Of a stretch of DNA of 64,000 bases, positions 56,462 to 64,000 are shown one piece after another. This DNA comes from DYRB01 sp963709645 (GTDB lineage: Bacteria > Pseudomonadota > Gammaproteobacteria > Chromatiales > Chromatiaceae): the NCBI GenBank assembly GCA_963709645.1, contig CAVPXP010000016.1, forward strand, positions 33,245 through 97,244. The letters run 5' to 3'. Position 1 is the first letter of the stretch; every line of letters starts with the position of its first letter. A program made the translations under genes and the position numbers. The notes beneath the pieces are model-generated. The model had not been told where the DNA came from and did no database searches. It saw nothing but the letters and a program-made list of their open reading frames with translations.

Positions 56462-57521
56462 GGCGGCCGGCTCGAATGGACAGGGGCTTTCGGAAACCGA
56501 CGTCGATTGGGAGGTCGCCGTCGACAAGAGGTCTGCTGCGTGCAAGGAGATATTGGATCGACACCGCCCGCAAATGCTTAAGGCAGGTCAGGCGTGCTCG
56601 CAGAGCTTGCACATGGCGAGGTCCGGGAGTTGGCTGTGAGGGAATCGTCGGCCGCTAGACAAAGGTCCACAGCCGTTCAATGTCAGCAAGGCGCGGGGCG
56701 GGTTTGCTCCGCGCCCGATGCTCCCCTTTCGTTCGACGGGGCTCCGTCAGCGGCTTGCCGCGACGGCCGGGAGACGCTACCATTCTGGCCTCGTAGCCAA
56801 CTGATGCACGCAATGCACCGCTCGTGCTCAGTGACCACTGAGCCGAGCCGCTAATTGAGTGGTTGGCGGAACAGCCGCATCTCGCCCGCCCCGTCGTTCG
56901 CGGTAGCGCCTCCTGGTCCCGATATGCCCCGCTGCTGGTGGGATGCGGCGCGCGAACGAGGCGTCGCGTTTCAGTGTTCATCAAGAAAGGGAAACCCCCG
57001 GCTTTGCCGGAGGACAGTAACGGTTTGACATCTCCCGGGGGTTTGTCGTTGCCGCGTGATCTGCGGATAAGGCCCCCGTTTCTTGACGAACCCGATGACC
57101 CTGTGTTCTGCAACGAATGCGACTACGGTGTCTGGGTCGTGCGATGAGCGTCCGCCGATCCACCATTGATCGCGGTTGGGCGCCTCGGTGTTCCGATGGG
57201 ACCCACGGGGTCATTGTCCGGTTCATGGCCCCACCGTGCCCCAGATTATTCTCGTCTCCCCAAATGCTTGATCACCCTCCGATGAGGAAGCACTGTGTCG
57301 ACTCGACCGGGAATCTTTCGCGACAGGCATCGGGCGCCGGCTGGTGGTGGGACTGTCGCATCCGCGGTCTTTGGCCGGTGTCTTGGTCTCTCAATTGTTG
57401 GCCGCCATGCTCCCTGACCAGACCATTCCTGTGATATTTCCACAACGATTCTCGTACCCGGTTAGGCCAAGCGTCCGGGCAATCGATTATTTCTGCATCA
57501 AAAACTTCTAGAATCACTAGT
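56462..57521. other. 1.06-kb gene-free region before the capsule cluster
   Basis: No recognisable protein is encoded. Small frames, for example 56863-57147 and 57117-57434, have no family features. The stretch carries one inverted-repeat element (56976-57091). The last 100 bp are AT-rich and contain the likely promoter of the capsule genes; no clear -35/-10 pair could be chosen. It looks like a boundary with debris of earlier insertions. Confidence 0.6.
56976..57091. repeat. 116-bp inverted-repeat element, probable IS remnant
   Basis: GTTCATCAAGAAAGGG at 56976-56991 is nearly the reverse complement of CCCGTTTCTTGACGAAC at 57075-57091 (one mismatch and one extra base). Between them lie CCGGC-TTT-GCCGG and ACCCCCGG, which pairs with CCGGGGGT further on. 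Nested hairpins of this kind are common at the ends of insertion sequences and in small non-autonomous elements. Confidence 0.55.
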
Positions 57522-58691
57522 ATGTCCGAGAAAGACCCGTCTGAGTCAGAACTATTATTGCTCCCCCCTCCGCCTCGACGCGGCATTTGGGCCCGCCTAA
57601 AGGGTATCGATCGGCTGTTTTTCTATTCGGTGGTCGTCCCGGTCATTATTTCTTCCCTCTACTATGGATTGATTGCCTCTGACGTCTATTTGTCCGAGTC
57701 CCGCTTCGTTGTCCGTGGCGCCAAGTCGGAGTCTACCGGCGGGTTGTCTGACCTGTTGTCGCAGGCGGCGGGTTCCAGCTTTGGTCGATCGATCGAGGAT
57801 AGCTATAGCGTTGCTGGATTCATCGCGTCGCGCGATGCCCTGCAGCGTTTGGATGAGGAGCTTCGTCTTAAGGAGGCATTCGGCTCCAGTCAGGTCGATC
57901 GGCTCCATCGCTTCGCGGGGCTCGACGGCGACGACAGCTTTGAGGCGCTTTACCTCTACTATCTCGATCAGGTCTCGGTAACGGTCGAGGCTGCGACGCC
58001 GGTCTCCACTCTCTCGGTTCGCGCCTTCACTGCTGACGACGCGTATCGGATCAATCAACGGCTATTGGAGTTGAGTGAGGATTTAGTCAACAGGCTCAAC
58101 GAGCGTGGTCAAAACGATATGATCGGTTTCGCGGAAGCGGTGGTACGGGACGCCGAGGAACGCGCGCGCGCCGCTTCCGTTGCGGTCTCCGAGTACCGCA
58201 ACCGGCAATCGGTCTTCGATCCAAGTCAGCAGTCGGCCTTGCAATTGGGACAGATCTCAAGCCTGCAGGGTGAGCTCAGTGCCGCCAAGGCGCGCCTGGA
58301 GCAGATTCGAAAAACGGCCAAGGACAATCCGCAGATCCTGCCGCTGCAGAAAATGGTCGAGGCGACTCAGTCGGAGATCGACGCGCAGTCGGGAAAGGTG
58401 ACGGAGGGCCAGGCGTCGTTGGCCGGAAAGGCGGTAGAGTATGAGGGCCTGGTACTTGAGCAGGGCCTTGCCGAAAAGCAGCTGGAGACGGCTCTGGCGT
58501 CTCTGATTCAGGCGCGTGACGAGGCCCAGCAAAAGCAGCTCTACCTGGTGCGCATCGTCGAGCCGAACAGACCGGATGTCGCTTTGGAGCCCAGGCGCCT
58601 GCGCAGTGTCCTCACGACGATCATCCTTGGGCTGATCGCCTGGGGCATCCTCTCCCTGCTCGTGGCGGGAGTACGGGAGCATCGCGAGTAA
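57522..58691 (+). CDS. kpsE: Capsule polysaccharide export protein, KpsE/BexC/CtrB family
   Basis: 389 residues. Membrane helices at residues 33-52 (FFYSVVVPVIISSLYYGLIA) and near the C-terminus (TTIILGLIAWGILSLLVAGV) flank a periplasmic coiled-coil region (residues about 190-330). This polysaccharide co-polymerase links the KpsMT ABC transporter with the outer-membrane channel in group-2 capsule export. SESRFVVRGAKSE and LVRIVEPNRPDVALEPRRLR are typical of the family. First gene of the cluster, 9 bp before the permease. Confidence 0.88.
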   Translation: MSEKDPSESELLLLPPPPRRGIWARLKGIDRLFFYSVVVPVIISSLYYGLIASDVYLSESRFVVRGAKSESTGGLSDLLSQAAGSSFGRSIEDSYSVAGFIASRDALQRLDEELRLKEAFGSSQVDRLHRFAGLDGDDSFEALYLYYLDQVSVTVEAATPVSTLSVRAFTADDAYRINQRLLELSEDLVNRLNERGQNDMIGFAEAVVRDAEERARAASVAVSEYRNRQSVFDPSQQSALQLGQISSLQGELSAAKARLEQIRKTAKDNPQILPLQKMVEATQSEIDAQSGKVTEGQASLAGKAVEYEGLVLEQGLAEKQLETALASLIQARDEAQQKQLYLVRIVEPNRPDVALEPRRLRSVLTTIILGLIAWGILSLLVAGVREHRE

Positions 58692-58699
58692 GGCGCGCC

Positions 58700-59497
58700 A
58701 TGGTGACTGAATGCTCCCTACGACGCTCACTGGCGATCCAGCTACGGGTCGTCGGGGCCTTATTGCTCCGCGAGGTGCTCACGCGCTTTGGCCGTCACAA
58801 CATCGGTTTTCTGTGGCTGTTTGTGGAACCCATGCTGTTCACGCTGGTGGTCGCCGCGGTGTGGTACTGGATCCGCGACAAAGGGATGCACGGATTGGAG
58901 ATGTCCATTGTGCCTTTCGCGATCACTGGATACTCTTCGATCCTTCTGTGGCGCAATGCGGCAGGCCGGTGTGCAAGCGCCGTCAAGCCGAATCTTGCGC
59001 TCCTGTACCACCGCAACGTGACAGTCATGGATCTGTTCGCGGCGCGATTGCTCCTCGAGATCGCCGGGGCGACGACCTCACTGATTGTGCTGCTGGGCGC
59101 GTTGGTTTTGTTGGGGCGGGCGGAAAAACCGGCCGACCCCCTGACGATGGTCGGCGGCTGGCTGCTGCTAGTGTGGTTCGCGGTTTCCCTTGGCCTCATT
59201 ATCGGTCCGCTGGCCGAGCGTTCGAGCTCGTTCCACCGCATCTGGCAGGCGCTGCACTATCCGCTGATCCCTCTCTCCGGCGCGCTATTCCTGGTTGACT
59301 GGCTGCCGACCCAGGCGCAAGCCATCATCCTGTGGGTACCGATGGTAAACGGGGTTGAAATGCTCAGGGCGGGGTACTATGGGTCGGCCATCCAGTCCCA
59401 CTATAGCGCAGGCTATCTGGCCGTGGTCAACCTTATTATGCTTTGGTTTGGGCTGCAACTGGTTGACCGCAGCAGACGCACAGTGGGTACGGAGTGA
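58700..59497 (+). CDS. kpsM: ABC-2 type polysaccharide export permease KpsM
   Basis: 265 residues with six membrane helices. Typical KpsM/BexB sequence: EVLTRFGRHNIGFLWLFVEP near the N-terminus, GYSSILLWRNAAGRC, and YPLIPLSGALFLVDWLPTQA. It forms the channel that carries the finished lipid-linked polysaccharide over the inner membrane. The stop overlaps kpsT by 4 bp (GTGA). Confidence 0.9.
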   Translation: MVTECSLRRSLAIQLRVVGALLLREVLTRFGRHNIGFLWLFVEPMLFTLVVAAVWYWIRDKGMHGLEMSIVPFAITGYSSILLWRNAAGRCASAVKPNLALLYHRNVTVMDLFAARLLLEIAGATTSLIVLLGALVLLGRAEKPADPLTMVGGWLLLVWFAVSLGLIIGPLAERSSSFHRIWQALHYPLIPLSGALFLVDWLPTQAQAIILWVPMVNGVEMLRAGYYGSAIQSHYSAGYLAVVNLIMLWFGLQLVDRSRRTVGTE

Positions 59498-60144
59498 TTA
59501 CTCTGCGGAACGTCAGTAAGACCTATCCCACAAGGCAGGGTCCGCGTCAAGTCCTGAAAGATATCAGCTTGTCCATCGGTATGGGCGAGAAGATCGGGAT
59601 TGTCGGGGGTAATGGGGCCGGCAAGTCGACGTTGATTCGTTTGATTGGCGGAGTGGAGCGGCCGACGAGCGGGTACATCGAGCGAGGGATGACCGTCTCT
59701 TGGCCCCTGGCCTTCAGTGGGGGTTTTCAGGGTAGCCTCACCGGGGTCGACAACCTGCGTTTCCTTTGCCGCATCTATGACGCCGACGCGGATCGCGCAT
59801 TACCGCTCGTCGAGGACTTCGCAGAGCTTGGTCACTATCTTCGGGAGCCGGTCAGTAGCTACTCAACGGGCATGCGTTCGCGCTTGGCGTTTGCCCTGTC
59901 CATGGCGATCGAGTTTGATTGTTACCTTATCGACGAGACGCTTGCTGTTGGGGATGAGCGATTTAAGAAGAAGGCGGGGATCGAGTTGTTTGAAAAGCGG
60001 GCAGATCGGGCGATGCTGATCGTGTCGCACATGCCGAACCATATCAAGAAGCACTGCAATACGTTTTGTGTGCTTGACCGGGGGCGAATTGAGCGATTTG
60101 ACCGTGCAGAAGATGCCTATGAGCACTACACAGGACGTCTCTGA
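59494..60144 (+). CDS. kpsT: Capsule export ABC transporter ATPase KpsT
   Basis: 216 residues. Walker A IVGGNGAGKSTLIRLIGG, signature-like SSYSTGMRSRLAFALSM, Walker B FDCYLIDETLAVGD and switch-His region MLIVSHMPNHIKKHC. GTG start at 59494 overlaps kpsM. Powers export with KpsM. The end overlaps the next glycosyltransferase by 26-32 bp. Confidence 0.92.
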   Translation: MITLRNVSKTYPTRQGPRQVLKDISLSIGMGEKIGIVGGNGAGKSTLIRLIGGVERPTSGYIERGMTVSWPLAFSGGFQGSLTGVDNLRFLCRIYDADADRALPLVEDFAELGHYLREPVSSYSTGMRSRLAFALSMAIEFDCYLIDETLAVGDERFKKKAGIELFEKRADRAMLIVSHMPNHIKKHCNTFCVLDRGRIERFDRAEDAYEHYTGRL

Positions 60145-61700
60145 GAGAATCAGAATTCTCTTGGATCTCAAGCCAGCCCTTGATGGGTATGCGGGTATTC
60201 CGCAGGAGACGCGCCTTCTGTTCCGCGGCCTGCGCTCACTGGCGGGCTGTGAGGTGGAAGGCCTGATTCAGCACGGCGGGCGGCGCCTGCGCTCGGCGGG
60301 CAGTCCGCCAGGTAAGGCGTTGCCGGTTTCCCTGCGGGCGAACCGGTCGTCGCGTGTCGTGCTCTCTCTGCGGGATGTGCCTCCGCCCAGCGGAGACGGG
60401 GCTGCGGTGTATGCGAGCGGCCCGGCGGGGGGCGCAGGTGCGGCTTCGATACCCTCCCTAGCGCGGGTGCTCGGGGGGGTGCTGGGTTATCCGTCTATCG
60501 TCTGGCTGCGTTTGGGAGCCCTGGCCGGGCGGGAGATAAAGATCGGGACTCTTCGAGGCCGCACTATTCGATGACTTTCTGTGGCGGCGCCTGTTCGCAA
60601 AGACCCTTCGGCCTGCCGATAAGGCGCTGGTAACGTCTGCGAATTTTCGTGTCCTGCGCTTGCCCCGGAAGCGATTCCATCAGGTCGGACTTGCCGGCCG
60701 CAGGTTCTCTACGACCCCACCTTATCTGGGTATCAATACGCGAGGATTCGACCTCTTGCTCGCTCAAACCCCGTTTCCGGGGCGCGTCTCGGCTGGGACG
60801 CGCCTGGTCGTGCGGTATCACGATTCGGTTCCGGTGCTGATGCCCCACACCATCAATGACAGCGTCTTTCACCAAGCTGCTCATTTTTACGCCCTGCAGG
60901 ACAACGTCCGGTCGGGGGCCTGGTTCTCCTGTGTGTCCGAAGCGACGCGGGAGGAACTGCTCCGTCTGTTCCCGGAGGTCGAGGGGCGCAGTTCGGTCAT
61001 CCACAACATGGTGTCCGATGAGTATTTCGATGAGCCGTCCGCGCCGACCCTGGTCTTGGAGATTATCCGCAATCGTCGGACGAAGGTTACGGGGCAGGAG
61101 GTGGCCCCAAGGGCCCGTAAGGGCTCCTTGATTGGATCGCCGGCAGGGGGTCTGGAATACCTGCTAATGGTATCGACGCTGGAGCCGCGCAAAAATCACC
61201 TGTTGCTCGTCGCGGCCTGGGAGCGACTGAAGTACACCGCGATGCCACGCCTCAAACTGGTGGTTGTGGGGAATCGGGGGTGGGGGGACGGGCCGATCCT
61301 CGATGCCTTTCGGCCCTGGTCGGAACGACGAGACCTCTACTATCTGCAAAATGTCCCGTCCTCGGAATTGCGAGCGCTTTATCGGCATGCTGCGGCGACG
61401 ATCTGCCCGAGCCTGTGTGAGGGATTCGACTATTCAGGCGTCGAGGCGATGCGCAGCGGGGGGATCGTAATCGCCTCAGACATCGCCGTGCACCGGGAGG
61501 TTTTCGGCGACGCGGCGGCCTACTTCAATACCTATGACGCTGATGATGCCACCGCGGCGATTGCGCGGGTGCTGGGGGAAGGCGGGGCGGCAGAGCGGGA
61601 TCGCATGCGCGCCGAGGGGGCTCTGGTCTCGCAGCGCTATATGGCCGCAAGTATCCTGCCCAAATGGGATGCGCTGTTTCGGAAGCTGGGCCGTGCATGA
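60119..61700 (+). CDS. GT4-like glycosyltransferase, one frameshift
   Basis: About 527 residues when read across an extra G near 60545. ATG at 60119 (60113 also possible). The first part (IRILLDLKPALDGYAGIPQE) resembles the N-terminal lobe of capsule glycosyltransferases, and the second frame continues as LFEAALFDDFLWRRLFAKTL. The C-terminal lobe is typical of GT4: MVSTLEPRKNHLLLVAAWER, LVVVGNRGWGDGPI, and the donor-binding ATICPSLCEGFDYSGVEAMR with the EGFD...E motif. Uses a nucleotide-sugar to build the surface polysaccharide; sugar unknown. Confidence 0.8.
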
Positions 61701-61737
61701 AGCCCTCAAAGGGGGCTCAACAGGAGGCGTGCAAGCG

Positions 61738-63477
61738 GTGAAGATTGTATTGACCTGCGGGTATCGCTACTGCGGCGTAGAGGCTGCGCACCGTCTTCTG
61801 GTGGCCGGCGGTGTGGCGGAGGCGCAGCCGTCGCGCAGGGAGGGCATGACGGCAGCGAGCTTCCACGAGCGGATGCTCAAGGCCCACGGCGTGGATCAAG
61901 ACGACGTCGGGCCTCTAACCCAGATCCGTCCGGGCAAGGTTTGGGAGGACCTCGCCGCCGACCTCTTCCTCGGGAATCTTGCTCGTGACAACTGGGGTTT
62001 TGCAGACCCCGCGGTTGGCTGGTTGCTGGAGTTTTGGAAGAATTTTGATCCGCAGATCCGCTTCTTGTTCGTGTATGCCAGCCCTCAGGTGGTGGCTGCC
62101 ACGGCGCTGATGGCGGGCGGTGTGAGCCCACAGCAGATCGGCGAGGTCATGGCGTCGTGGGCGGCCTACCAGTTGGAGTTGCTCCGTTTCTATCACCGTA
62201 ACCGCGACCGCTGCCTGCTGGTCAACGCCATGGCATTCGCGGCAGCACCGGAAGGGTTCGTCGGGCGCGTGGCCAGCGCCTTTGAACTCGACCTGGCGGT
62301 TCCCGCCCGACTCGACCTCCAGGAAGCACAACCTCCAAGCCCTATCGCATCAGTCCTGGTTGAGGGCTTGTTGGGGGAGTCCGGCGAGCCCCAGGTGCTG
62401 TACGCGGAGCTCGAGGGTTACGCGGATCTCCCCGAGGACGAAACGGGGACCTTCTCCGTCGGATGGGGCCCTGCGTGGGTTGAGTACAGGCGCCTGATAC
62501 GCGATCTGAGCAAGGCCGAAGCGGCGCTGCGGCTGCAGGTGGTCCGCTACGACGATCTGGCACTGTGGGGCTCCGAGACCGAGACTGCCTTGGTCGAGGC
62601 GAAGGCCGAAATCGCGGTCCAGCGGGAACGGATCGAGCATCTTGAGCGGCTGGTGGAGCAGTCGGTGGCTGAGTGGACCGCCCAGGTCAAATCGGAAGCG
62701 GACCTTCGCAGCACGCTTGAGCGGCAGTCGGCCACGCTTGAGCGGCAGTCGGCCGATCTCACAGGCTCGCAGCAGGCGGTCGCGGCTTTGACCGCATGCG
62801 AAAAATGTTGCCTTGATCTGGCGCGGGATCTGCAGTCGCAGCGCGACGCCCTGGCTGCGGCGCAGGCTGCCCTCGCCGAGCAGGAAGGTCGAAATTCCCA
62901 TCTTATCAATGACAATGAAGGTATGCTCCAAGAACTGCATGCGGTGCAGGAGGAGTTGGAGACCTACTTCCTGCGTTGTCAGGAGCTATCGGCCGCGGTG
63001 CCTGGCGAACTCGGAGGGACCCCGGGGGTTGGTCTGCCGTGGGGCCCGATGGCGCCCGTCGAGATCCGTTTCGACATGAGGGGGGAGGTTGACGGTGAGA
63101 ATTGGTACTACCCGGAAGCGGATGGGCGTTGGGCGGGACCAGAATTGGTCAGTACCCTTAACCTTCCGGTTCTCGGGCTGGGCCGTTACGAGGTTCAGCT
63201 CGAAGTAGCGGACGCCATGAGGCCGGACATCCTCGCGGGTACACGGGTATCCATTAACGATACAGCCATCTCCCTGGCCCGCGAGGGGAAGCGCTATCCG
63301 GCGATGTTAGCTGGGCGATTCTCAGCGGATGAGCTGCCAGCGGATGGTAAATGGCGGCTGAAGATCGAGTTTCCATCTGTGGCAACCCCCGCCGACCGGG
63401 GCTCGGACGATCGGCGGCACCTGGCCATTCGGCTTCGGTCAGTGAAGTTGGCGGCGGTGGTGCCGCCTGGCGCCTGA
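61738..63477 (+). CDS. Sulfotransferase-like protein with coiled coil and C-terminal beta domain
   Basis: 579 residues from GTG at 61738, 10 nt after AGGAGG; upstream in-frame starts overlap the previous gene. N-terminal 230 residues resemble glycan sulfotransferases or sulfotransferase-like proteins found in capsule clusters (MKIVLTCGYRYCGVEAAHRL, FADPAVGWLLEFWKNFDPQI), but the classical PAPS-binding TYPKSGTTW loop is not seen. A coiled coil follows (residues about 280-430), including a duplicated TLERQSA unit. The last 150 residues are beta-rich (GPMAPVEIRFDMRGEVDGEN). The function is uncertain; the context suggests polysaccharide decoration. Confidence 0.5.
   Translation: MKIVLTCGYRYCGVEAAHRLLVAGGVAEAQPSRREGMTAASFHERMLKAHGVDQDDVGPLTQIRPGKVWEDLAADLFLGNLARDNWGFADPAVGWLLEFWKNFDPQIRFLFVYASPQVVAATALMAGGVSPQQIGEVMASWAAYQLELLRFYHRNRDRCLLVNAMAFAAAPEGFVGRVASAFELDLAVPARLDLQEAQPPSPIASVLVEGLLGESGEPQVLYAELEGYADLPEDETGTFSVGWGPAWVEYRRLIRDLSKAEAALRLQVVRYDDLALWGSETETALVEAKAEIAVQRERIEHLERLVEQSVAEWTAQVKSEADLRSTLERQSATLERQSADLTGSQQAVAALTACEKCCLDLARDLQSQRDALAAAQAALAEQEGRNSHLINDNEGMLQELHAVQEELETYFLRCQELSAAVPGELGGTPGVGLPWGPMAPVEIRFDMRGEVDGENWYYPEADGRWAGPELVSTLNLPVLGLGRYEVQLEVADAMRPDILAGTRVSINDTAISLAREGKRYPAMLAGRFSADELPADGKWRLKIEFPSVATPADRGSDDRRHLAIRLRSVKLAAVVPPGA
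62713..62754 (+). repeat. Perfect 2 x 21-bp tandem repeat inside the coiled-coil gene
   Basis: Two identical 21-bp units, each starting ACGCTTGAGCGG, encode TLERQSA twice. The heptad length keeps coiled-coil phase, so copy number could change without loss of frame or register. Confidence 0.9.
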
Positions 63478-63530
63478 GTGGGCCGCAGGCCGTTGGGGAC
63501 CGGGTCCGGGCTGACCTCGGAGCGCCACAG

Positions 63531-64000
63531 ATGCTTCCGTCGGCGTATTGCGGTGATGGTTGGTGGGCGGTGAACAATCCCAAGATTAGCTTTATCATCC
63601 CGCTTTTTAATCACGTCGAATACTCCCGGGCAATGCTCGATTCACTCATCGGATCGGTCCCTGGGGATTTCGAATTCGAGGCGATTGTCGTGGATGATGG
63701 ATCCAGTGATGGAACCAGGGCGTGGCTAGGTCAGCTAAAGGATGACAGAATTCGACTGATATTCAATGACGCGAATATCGGCTACGCGAAATCCAACAAC
63801 CGGGCCGCGGAGGTCGCTAGAGGAAGCGTGCTGGGTCTTCTGAACAATGATCTCCTATTTCTTCCAGGCTGGCTGGAACCAATGCTAGAGGTTTTATGCT
63901 CGCCGTCAACCAACGCGGGTATCGTCGGCAATATTCAGTTTCGCATGGACGATGGCATTGTTGATCATGCCGGCATAGAGGTCAATCATCTGTCAAAGAT
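63531..64000 (+). CDS. GT2-family glycosyltransferase (3' partial)
   Basis: The frame is open at the window end; 156 codons are visible from ATG at 63531, which follows CGGAG; GTG at 63570 is an alternative. GT-A fold features: ISFIIPLFNHVEYSRAML, the first Asp pair in EAIVVDDGSSDGT, IFNDANIGYAKSNNRA and the metal-binding region VLGLLNNDLLFLPGWLEPM (NND in place of DxD). Similar enzymes add rhamnose or other sugars in capsule and O-antigen synthesis. The sequence is less GC-rich than most of the window. Confidence 0.88.
   Translation, partial: MLPSAYCGDGWWAVNNPKISFIIPLFNHVEYSRAMLDSLIGSVPGDFEFEAIVVDDGSSDGTRAWLGQLKDDRIRLIFNDANIGYAKSNNRAAEVARGSVLGLLNNDLLFLPGWLEPMLEVLCSPSTNAGIVGNIQFRMDDGIVDHAGIEVNHLSK

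Noticed and set aside
56863..57147. 94-codon open frame in the gap before kpsE
   Set aside because: It crosses the inverted-repeat element and has no ribosome site or family similarity that I can see.
57282..57511. Short plus-strand frame ending 11 bp before kpsE with protein-like composition (QLLAAMLPDQTIPVIFPQRF)
   Set aside because: No start with a ribosome site and no recognisable family; it could be the 3' scrap of a lost gene, but evidence is too weak for a feature.
62713..62754. Direct repeat as a possible CRISPR seed
   Set aside because: Only two adjacent units without spacers, in frame within a coiled-coil coding region.

Overview
The window looks like a chromosomal segment of a high-GC gammaproteobacterium, most likely a purple sulfur bacterium (Chromatiaceae) or close relative. 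Pointers are the gammaproteobacterial gene order yceD-rpmF-plsX-fabH-fabD-fabG-acpP-fabF-pabC-mltG-tmk-holB-pilZ-tatD, a ribosomal oxygenase RoxA/YcfD, a BPSS1780-type membrane protein, a two-cysteine DsrC-like protein and a napDAGHBC nitrate reductase operon. The species assignment is inference; no rRNA or tRNA gene was recognised. Layout: 1-9.5 kb holds housekeeping and accessory genes (TldE-like protein, IclR regulator, GNAT protein, RoxA, EamA exporter, OmpA-like protein, purB, DsrC-like protein, a HugZ/DUF3050 heme-linked pair). 9.6-20.8 kb is the rpmF/fatty-acid synthesis operon running into mltG, tmk, holB, pilZ and tatD. 20.8-23.3 kb is a PAS histidine kinase and a convergent NarL-type response regulator. 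23.3-24.4 kb has no gene but holds a MITE-like inverted repeat and a large structured RNA candidate. 24.4-34.2 kb is a copper module: a giant multicopper oxidase, then a CusB-like adaptor and a CusA-like RND pump. 34.2-44.7 kb is nitrate respiration: NarL and NarX, a Crp/Fnr-type regulator, then napDAGHBC and a diheme c4-like cytochrome, with FNR-type and NarL-type boxes in the two control regions. 44.7-51.2 kb carries a MITE, DUF2726, a ZIP transporter, a GNAT protein, a broken catalase, a BPSS1780 protein and a SEC-C protein. 51.4-56.5 kb is one very large DUF4062/STAND NTPase/WD40 gene. After another repeat-bearing gap, 57.5-64 kb is a group-2 type capsule export and glycan region (KpsE/BexC, KpsM, KpsT, glycosyltransferases, a sulfotransferase-like coiled-coil protein). 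How the genes fit together: the lipid operon couples phosphate acyltransfer and type II fatty acid synthesis to wall, nucleotide and replication genes. NarXL plus the Fnr-like protein probably switch nap on under low oxygen and nitrate. The copper module probably oxidises and exports Cu(I). The last 7 kb makes and exports a surface polysaccharide. A caveat runs through the whole window: at least nine genes, including the core genes purB and plsX, are broken by single-base indels, mostly extra bases in short G/C runs. Neighbouring genes such as nap, cusA and narX are clean. This suggests local sequence errors rather than wholesale gene decay, so broken genes are annotated across their frameshifts. 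The most interesting unexplained items are the orphan structured RNA at 23962-24324 (possibly a HEARO/IscB omegaRNA without its protein), the DUF4062-STAND-TM-WD40 protein, and the RND adaptor that lacks its hairpin domain.
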